The translations under genes were made by a program, and so were the position numbers. 64,000 nucleotides of DNA from Lytechinus variegatus (Eukaryota > Echinodermata > Echinoidea > Temnopleuroida > Toxopneustidae), in assembly GCF_018143015.1 (NCBI RefSeq), contig NC_054741.1:18409736-18473735 (forward strand). Reading direction: 5' to 3'. This document shows, one piece after another, positions 57,959 through 64,000 of this stretch (its first letter is position 1; the number at the start of each line of letters is the position of its first letter). Under the pieces are notes generated by a model. It saw only the letters and a program-made list of their open reading frames with translations. It was not told the DNA's origin and did no database searches.

Positions 57959-59870
57959 ACTGCAAAAACTCGGGTGTTGATTTAACACCAGCCCGGAATC
58001 TATATATGTCCACACCAGAGAAGTGTTAAACAACACCAGTTTCGTTTTGGTCTAACACCAGATTTATACAACACCAATTAGTATTAAAACAGCATCGGTT
58101 TGATTCCAAACTGGTGTTGTTTCAATACTTTTCTGGTGTGGACTTACATAAATTCCAGACTGTTGTTAAAGTATATATAGACAACCGAAGAATCAAAAGT
58201 ATTTTATAATGACTTTTTTGGTCATCATTGTAAAGGGGAAGTATTACTAATCAGATATATAACTTCACCTTTTAAAATAGTGATTAGAGTTTGCAGAAAT
58301 CAGCTCTCAAAAATGACTTATTTTCATGGCATATTTCTGCCTTCGTCCGTCCTCTGGCGAGCTCCAGCTGAGTGACGTCACACCACGAGCAGTGAGCAGC
58401 TGAGCTGACAGCAGCCCATTGAATTTTCCAATCAGCGTTTTTTGCTCTTAGAATTGTTAATTCCTCTCAAGATTGGTCTTATTACATAGATAAAAGTTTG
58501 AATTTTCTGAACAGTAAAATGAAATGCACATTTAACATATTTTGGTAACCGATATTTAGCTTAGAAAAAATTATTTGTTTTCAAGAAATATACGTGAATA
58601 AACAAAGCATATTTTCACTTAGAAATCATGCTAGCACCACATTGATATTATTATCAATATAAAGCATAGACATTCGTCTTCACAACTGAATAAAAATTAT
58701 GAAATTTAATTACGTAGCAAGTTCAGGAACCACAAAAAAACACGGCAATATATGATCGCGAAATGATTGGAATTGCAGTTGGATTGCCGAAGCATTGCGA
58801 GGCAACAGCAGCGAACGCACTTTGTTTATATATTGTTATGAACGCTTGAACTTTAAGAGACGTGGTCTGTGGACAAATCTTTACGCACGTAGGTTTTTTA
58901 TGAGTGCGGGGATCCTGATTCGAAACACTTAGATTTTTTTTTGGTTCTGGATTTTTTATTTTTAATTATATTCCTGCCCCATTCCTATCAGCTCTTTTTT
59001 CTCTTTTTATTTTCATGTGAGATTCTATTCAGTCCTGTATTTATTAAATCTTACTTCTTAATTGCTGCTTTTGATTTTCAAGTTCTTGATTAGATTCTCT
59101 ACTTATATTATTTGGGCAGCGACTCACTCACTGACTGGAGTGGAGCAACACAATGACGACTGCAGTGGACAAAATTGGTCTTTACACAGGGCCGTCACCA
59201 GCTTTTTTCTAGGGGGGTGCTTTTTATTAAAAAAAACACAAAAACACAAAAAACAACGTATTAACTCAATTTCATGCAGTTATATAGCCCGCCGGCCAGA
59301 TCTTTTTCAAAAGAGCCCTTAAGTATCCCTACCCCCCCCCTCCGTTTTTTTTATTTTTTTATTTTTTATTTTTTTTTTTTGGGGGGGGGGGTCTGAAGGG
59401 GGGTGCGTTCGCACCCTCCGCACCCCCCCTGGCGACGGCCCTGTTTACAGTCCACAATTCGATAAAAACGGGCAAAGGAACACAGTTCTGATTCACGTTT
59501 GGTCTGAAGTTGTCGAAAACAGAAATTGAATATCACATTACATGAAGAAAACGGTAAATTCGGAAGATATTGAACAGGTCAGTAAGGTGATTCAGTGCAT
59601 GATGCACAGAGAGATGATGAGCACGTCGATTGTGTGACGTCATTATTCTCGACCGTTTTCGGCTGCGTGATTGTCGGTCTGGGGGGCTGAGAAGGGTGTC
59701 TAATAATTTCATTTCTTGCATTTCCACGACATCTATAAGACTTTTTAGTGACATATTTGTGTATAAAAAGACAATACCTTTCCATCCATATATAATTTGT
59801 CTATAATCATCACTTTCGTGAATTTTCTTCGTGTGTCTACTTTAAATCAACACCGGAGTTTTTGCAGTTT
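57959..59870. mobile_element. Transposon-like block bounded by AACTCGGTGTTGA-type repeats
   Basis: The left end ACTGCAAAAACTCGGGTGTT (then GATTTAA) and right end TTAAATCAACACCGGAGTTT (then TTGCAGT) are inverted copies 1.9 kb apart. The left portion also repeats AACACCAG/CTGGTGTT motifs on its own. Another MITE (59187-59443) lies inside, so the block is composite. The right end is 127 bp upstream of the METTL27-like start codon. Confidence 0.6.
59187..59443. mobile_element. MITE with CAGGGCCGTC ends
   Basis: 257 bp starting CAGGGCCGTCACCAGC and ending GGCGACGGCCCTG, with internal GGGGGGTGC/GCACCCCCC runs and a T-rich/G-run core. It is nested in the 57959-59870 block. Confidence 0.75.
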
Positions 59871-59996
59871 GCAAACAAAGCACTGTCAAGTACCAATCCT
59901 TGGCTGAATGTTGACTTGTAATTTTTGAACGGTTCATAGTCTATCGAGCCAGTGCTCTGGAAGTTTTATTTTTGTTCTGCGTCATTTGGAAACATT

Positions 59997-60140
59997 ATGG
60001 TTGACGACACGAACGATCACGAATATGATCTCCATCAGTCGGCCTGTCCGTCTGTGAATAGGCTTAAAGTTATTACGGCTTGCAGGGATATAGAAACAAA
60101 GAAGAAGCTTTATAGCGCATGGGCTTCATTCTATGACGAG
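59997..60140 (+). CDS. METTL27: METTL27-like methyltransferase, first coding exon
   Basis: ATG at 59997, 48 codons to FYDE|gtaagt (phase 0). It encodes MVDDTNDHEYDLHQSACPS, VNRLKVITACRDIETKKKLY and SAWASFYDE. The segment KLYSAWASFYDE corresponds to KLHFYDRWAPDYDQ before the SAM-binding domain of METTL27 (WBSCR27). The ATG is chosen because the codons upstream in this frame contain no other Met. The family is class I SAM-dependent methyltransferases of uncertain substrate. Confidence 0.7.
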
Positions 60141-60279
60141 GTAAGTTTTAACAACACCGACATTTTTCCATGTTACAGTGTGTATCGATGACATTCATTT
60201 ACTTTATTTTGCTGTAATAGTAACAACAACATCACCGAAAATATCCACAATCGTAACCCAATGATAATAATGTTGATAT

Positions 60280-60455
60280 TTTTTTAATTGTAATGATTAG
60301 AAAAGAAAGAATAATGATGATAACGATGATGATGATGATGATGTTAGTAAAAACAACAATGCAGACAATGATAATAAAAATAATGGCAATGATTATGTAC
60401 ATGATGCCAACGATCAAAATAATGACTATAATGATAATAATTTCAATAAATGACA
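60280..60455 (+). repeat. GAT/AAT-rich simple sequence
   Basis: Imperfect GATGATGATGATG and AATAATGAT triplet repeats in the first METTL27-like intron. Confidence 0.8.
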
Positions 60456-60598
60456 GTGATAAATCTCGAGAATGTTTTCCCCAACGACTCCCATCAAACC
60501 ACCCACGCCATCCATCATCATTTAAACATCACAAAATATGTTATTCCAAGTGTTATTCGTGTTGCTTTCCTTTTTTAACATCGGGTGCCTTCATCAAG

Positions 60599-60721
60599 GA
60601 CATGGACGTCCTTGGCTTTCAAGGGTATGGTGTCATGGGAAAAAGGGTTACCGAGCTTATAACAGATAAGGAAGCGAAGATCTTGGACATTGGATGTGGA
60701 ACTGGACGTTTCGGACTAGAG
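60599..60721 (+). CDS. METTL27: METTL27-like methyltransferase, second coding exon
   Basis: 123 nt, phase 0 at both ends, acceptor ...ccttcatcaag, donor gtgagt. It encodes DMDVLGFQGYGVMGKRVTEL and ITDKEAKILDIGCGTGRFGL (then E). ILDIGCGTG is motif I of class I SAM methyltransferases, which binds the SAM amino-acid moiety. The remaining domain exons were not found before 64000, so the gene continues beyond the window or has a long intron full of repeats. Confidence 0.75.
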
Positions 60722-60768
60722 GTGAGTTTGGGGGCATGAAATGGACCATACCGATCCCCCAATAATCC

Positions 60769-61333
60769 GGGGGCACTTATATTGACGAGTGGATACCAAG
60801 CGCCACCAAAAAAACACGTAAAAGGGATGTCTTTTTCAAGATAGGGCACGTAAGTTACGTAACATAAGGGTGTCCAAAACACTAAAATAATGAAAGAGGT
60901 ATCTGTTTCGCTAGAAAAGCTTTGTGTTTAGGGTCAAATTAGTGAGGGTAAAAGTACTAAAAAATATAGGATGTACTTTTTGCCCCAACCGTCAACACTA
61001 TACCTGCTTAGAGTCCCACTTGCGCGAGGTCATGGAGATGGGGCCGTACAAAACAAAAAAAGATGTAGGTCAAGGTAAAACCGACGTCCCTGACATATAC
61101 CAAATAAAGTATCACTCTACTTGTTTAGGGGTTCATTTCAGGGAATACTTGCCAAGGGTATCTTTTTGTTTCCAATACTTGTTAAGAGTAGGGTTTCACA
61201 TGCAAATACATGTTAATAAGGGGTGCATTTTTCAGAATATGGAAAATACGTGTTTAGGGTGCTTTTCGAGACCCCATGGTCGCGCATGGTATCCACTCGT
61301 CAATGGAAGTGCCCACCACCCCCCCCCCCCCCC
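60769..61333. mobile_element. Inverted-repeat element in METTL27-like intron
   Basis: GGGGGCACTTATATTGACGA (then GTGGATACCA) at the left and TGGTATCCACTCGTCAATGG (then AAGTGCCC) at the right are inverted copies, followed by a C15 run. The element begins 48 bp after the splice donor. The interior is non-coding. Confidence 0.75.
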
Positions 61334-61939
61334 GAATGCATCATCTTGGCCATGTAGCATTTAGATAGGAATAACCTTCTTTTCGTCTGGGTATTTGAAA
61401 CTTTCTTTTTACCGTCATCCCCAAACACCATCATAGGTAGTGTGGCAGAGTAGTTGAAGCGGAACAACCGATATACCATGCGGTGATACTGGAGCTTCTG
61501 GTCTTTCATGCTATATGCTAGATTGAACCCTAACAATTGTCTACTTTACTCTTTACAATAATCATACCACAAATAAAAGTTTGTTGATAATAACAATCTA
61601 TAAAATGTTGGTGTGACAATATAGGATTTTTTTTATCACGATGAATAGTTCAAGGTAACGACCTGCTCATAACAAAAGATATTCAGTTGTGCCAACAAGG
61701 GATATACGAGCTATCAACGAAGTTCAAATATTGGTGAAATTTTGAATAATTGTCAGGGGCGGATCCAGCCTTCGCCAATAGAGGGGGGGCGGAATTTTTT
61801 TTCAGAGTATTTTCCCCGATCGGCTGCTCGAATATGATTTTTGCCGGTTTTTTGGTTTCTTTGAAGGGGTAGTCCTAATAGTCTCTTCTTAGTTTTATTC
61901 TTATGAATAAACATAAATATATGATACCATAATCCTTAT

Positions 61940-62640
61940 CTATATAATGCGAGCGCGAAGCGCGAGCTATTTTTTTGTGGGAAATCTTATGTACTTTTTT
62001 CCTAAAATTTTGAATATTCTGGGCAATGTTTGTTAATCTGAAAAAAAAATGTGTGTATGCAAAATAATAATAACGACGAAAGTGAAGCGCGAGCAGAAAT
62101 GAACTGATTGAAAAGGTTCTATTGCAGAAGACGTAACATATTTTTAAATCAAATAATGCGAGCGCGAAGCGCGAGCTGAAATTTTCTGACATTTTTACCT
62201 AAGGAATGGAAATTCTAAGCGCTTTTTGTCACTTAAACAGAATAGGTATATAACCAAATAAATGATACGAGTCGCGAAGCGCGAGCGAAAAATTTCGAGA
62301 TTTAGACCTACTAAACGATACACTCTATTCTAGTTTTGTAAATCATGAAAAGGGTGAGCAAGTGGGGGATCTTCCTTACATTAATGATGCGAGCGCAGAG
62401 CAGAAAATTCTTATATGTGTTTTGAACTGATCGAAAAGGTACCTGTTAAGGACTGCTTTCACTTAGCCACAAAGACGTTACATATTTAAACAATCAAATA
62501 ATTGTTACGACGAACGTGAAGCGCGAGCAGAAATGAACTGATTGAAAAGGTTCTGTTTGCAGTTATCCATGACGTAACATATTTTTAAAATCAAATAATG
62601 CGAGCCGAAGCGTGAGCTGAAAATTTTTGACATTTCTACA
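61940..62640 (+). repeat. GCGAGCGCGAAGCGCGAGC repeat array, part 1
   Basis: Exact or near copies of GCGAGCGCGAAGCGCGAGC at 61949, 62158, 62268, 62389 and about 62598, plus variants at 62074 and 62508. The longer unit containing GCGCGAGCAGAAATGAACTG recurs 434 bp apart (62087 and 62521). Confidence 0.85.
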
Positions 62641-63845
62641 TAAGGAATGTGACATTTTAATTGATTTGATTTTATTTGATTCATTTATTTATTGACGGTA
62701 AAAGCCCTGTTCAGCTACTAGGCTGGTTTACAAAGGGGCCGTGCAAAATAACAAATACATAAAACATGCATGACAATAGATATACATATTATACAGAACT
62801 CAAAGAAAATAGGAATTACCGATGACACAATGATAAAGGAAAAATGAAAAATAAAATCAAATTGTGTATATGTAAAATGAAAACATACAATTATAAAATT
62901 CGTTAAGCTACAAAATTGCAACGTATTTAAGATTATCTAAGGAAATATAAATAAATAAAAAAGCATAGAACTATAATTTATGTCATGAATAAAATAAATA
63001 TATAAGGCTTACTTAAATATGCCTAATACCATGACAACATGTAAGTTATAAAAATAGAACAAAAGGAGAATTATTGCAGTAAAGTGAGATGCACAAACTT
63101 ATTAAATTATTAAAATAGAGGAGGTATAATACAGACTAAAATGTATGAAAAACTCAAAAATAATATAATAACACAGGTCTGGCCGAGGTCTGGCACAATA
63201 CGACTGATGAATGTGATATATAGCTACTGACAAGCTAGACTTTGTGACATACTTTGGCAACTTATATTTGAAGTTTAGATTGCCAGGTATACCTTTACAC
63301 GAGTTCATCTTCATTTGTTTGCCCATTGTTATAAGTTTGTTGAGGGGACAGAGTTCTGATATAGCAATATATATAAGTAGAGATGATAGTTATTATGTCT
63401 CACCATTGCAAATTGCCGAATATGAGTCCAGTGCTTCATAAGATGCACACATGGGACTATGGAGATGTCCGATGTTATAAATGAGTATGGTCATACGCAT
63501 ACTAAGAAACACATTTCCTTGCTAAGAAACACATTTCCTTGCTAATAAATACTCCTAAAGTCAGTTTCGGCTTTCCGTGATGATAGTTCACTGGTGTGCA
63601 AGATAGTTTTCACTTTAGTATGACAAATTTCACAATTTCAACAATTTTCACAGGAATTTTCACAAGATTCACAGGATCCGCAGTCCGCCGTATGCTGAAC
63701 GCAAGAGATACGTCTGATCAAGGAGTTTAGGAATAATATCTGATCAAGGAGTTTAGGAATGATATCCTAAAATTTACCAAAACAGTCTAGAAAATTGTAG
63801 CTTCGCGTTCAATTTTTTTGTAATCGTGAACAGGATATGTATATA
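62641..63845. mobile_element. Unclassified insert within the repeat array
   Basis: About 1.2 kb of unrelated AT-rich DNA lies between two parts of the array. Its left part (TTTATTTATTGACGGTAAAA, CAAAGGGGCCGTGCAAAAT) resembles the end of a retroelement or SINE, but no RT domain was recognised. Near the right are two short tandem duplications: CTAAGAAACACATTTCCTTG twice at 63502-63541, and CTGATCAAGGAGTTTAGGAA twice at 63716-63760. Confidence 0.45.
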
Positions 63846-63849
63846 ACTA

Positions 63850-64000
63850 AACAATTAATGCGAGCGCGAAGCGCGAGCGGAAAAAATCGAGATTTAGACC
63901 TAAAAACGGGACATTAATCATGTTTTGTATATCATGAAAATAATGAGTAATAGGGGATCTTCCTACATAAATAATGCGAGCACAAAGTGTGAGCAGAAAT
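63850..64000 (+). repeat. GCGAGCGCGAAGCGCGAGC repeat array, part 2
   Basis: Resumes with GCGAGCGCGAAGCGCGAGC at 63860-63878, followed by GAGATTTAGACCTAAAA and GGGGATCTTCCTACATAAAT, as after the copy at 62268. A degenerate copy is cut by the window end. Confidence 0.85.

Noticed and set aside
60293..60739. 148-codon ORF starting in the GAT-rich tract as the methyltransferase start
   Set aside because: The first part translates simple-sequence repeat; the real coding part begins at the splice acceptor 60598/60599, in frame with the exon at 59997-60140.
63102..63326. 74-codon minus-strand ORF as a retrotransposon protein fragment
   Set aside because: Context suggests an inserted element, but no reverse-transcriptase, integrase or gag motif is visible.
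1..64000. CRISPR arrays, operons, bacterial promoters or prophage
   Set aside because: None expected or seen; splice-bordered exons, SINEs and MITEs show nuclear animal DNA.

Overview
This is a window of an AT-rich, intron-rich animal genome. It has no operons and few long ORFs. Coding sequence is confined to short exons with GT/AG borders, embedded in introns full of short DNA transposons, tRNA-derived SINEs and minisatellites. The gene families, the tRNA-SINE style, the TTAA fold-back elements and the GCGAGCGCGAAGCGCGAGC repeat together suggest an invertebrate deuterostome, most likely an echinoderm such as a sea urchin. That placement is inference.

Three genes can be supported. (1) A plus-strand sosondowah (SOWAH) family ankyrin-repeat gene, with exons from 12833 to 36139; its 5' exons were not found and probably lie upstream of the window. 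It appears to contain a 6-nt micro-exon (19688-19693) and a 24-nt micro-exon (32983-33006). Three alternative C-termini are possible (stops at 22844, 26898 and 36139), and all are reached in the same splice phase. (2) A complete minus-strand FTO gene (2-oxoglutarate/Fe(II) nucleic-acid demethylase), with seven coding exons from 51700 down to 42998. They join in frame to give a predicted 551 residues with the iron ligands and the 2OG-binding arginines intact. (3) The first two coding exons of a plus-strand METTL27 (WBSCR27)-like SAM methyltransferase (59997-60140 and 60599-60721), which runs off the right side.

Layout: 1-12832 holds no recognised exon, only repeats and plain AT-rich DNA. 12833-36139 is SOWAH, followed by a 3' UTR-like stretch to about 39030. 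39031-42900 is mostly repeats plus two unassigned minus-strand exon-like blocks. 42998-51706 is FTO, tail-to-tail with SOWAH; its introns carry a hAT-like element and a 163-bp minisatellite. 52116-54562 is a cluster of nested inverted repeats upstream of FTO. 57959-59870 is bounded by a transposon-like inverted repeat just upstream of the METTL27-like gene. 61750-64000 is a repeat array interrupted by an unclassified insert.

The genes are not an operon. FTO (demethylation) and the METTL27-like gene (methylation) are divergently arranged neighbours about 8 kb apart. No functional link can be read from the sequence.
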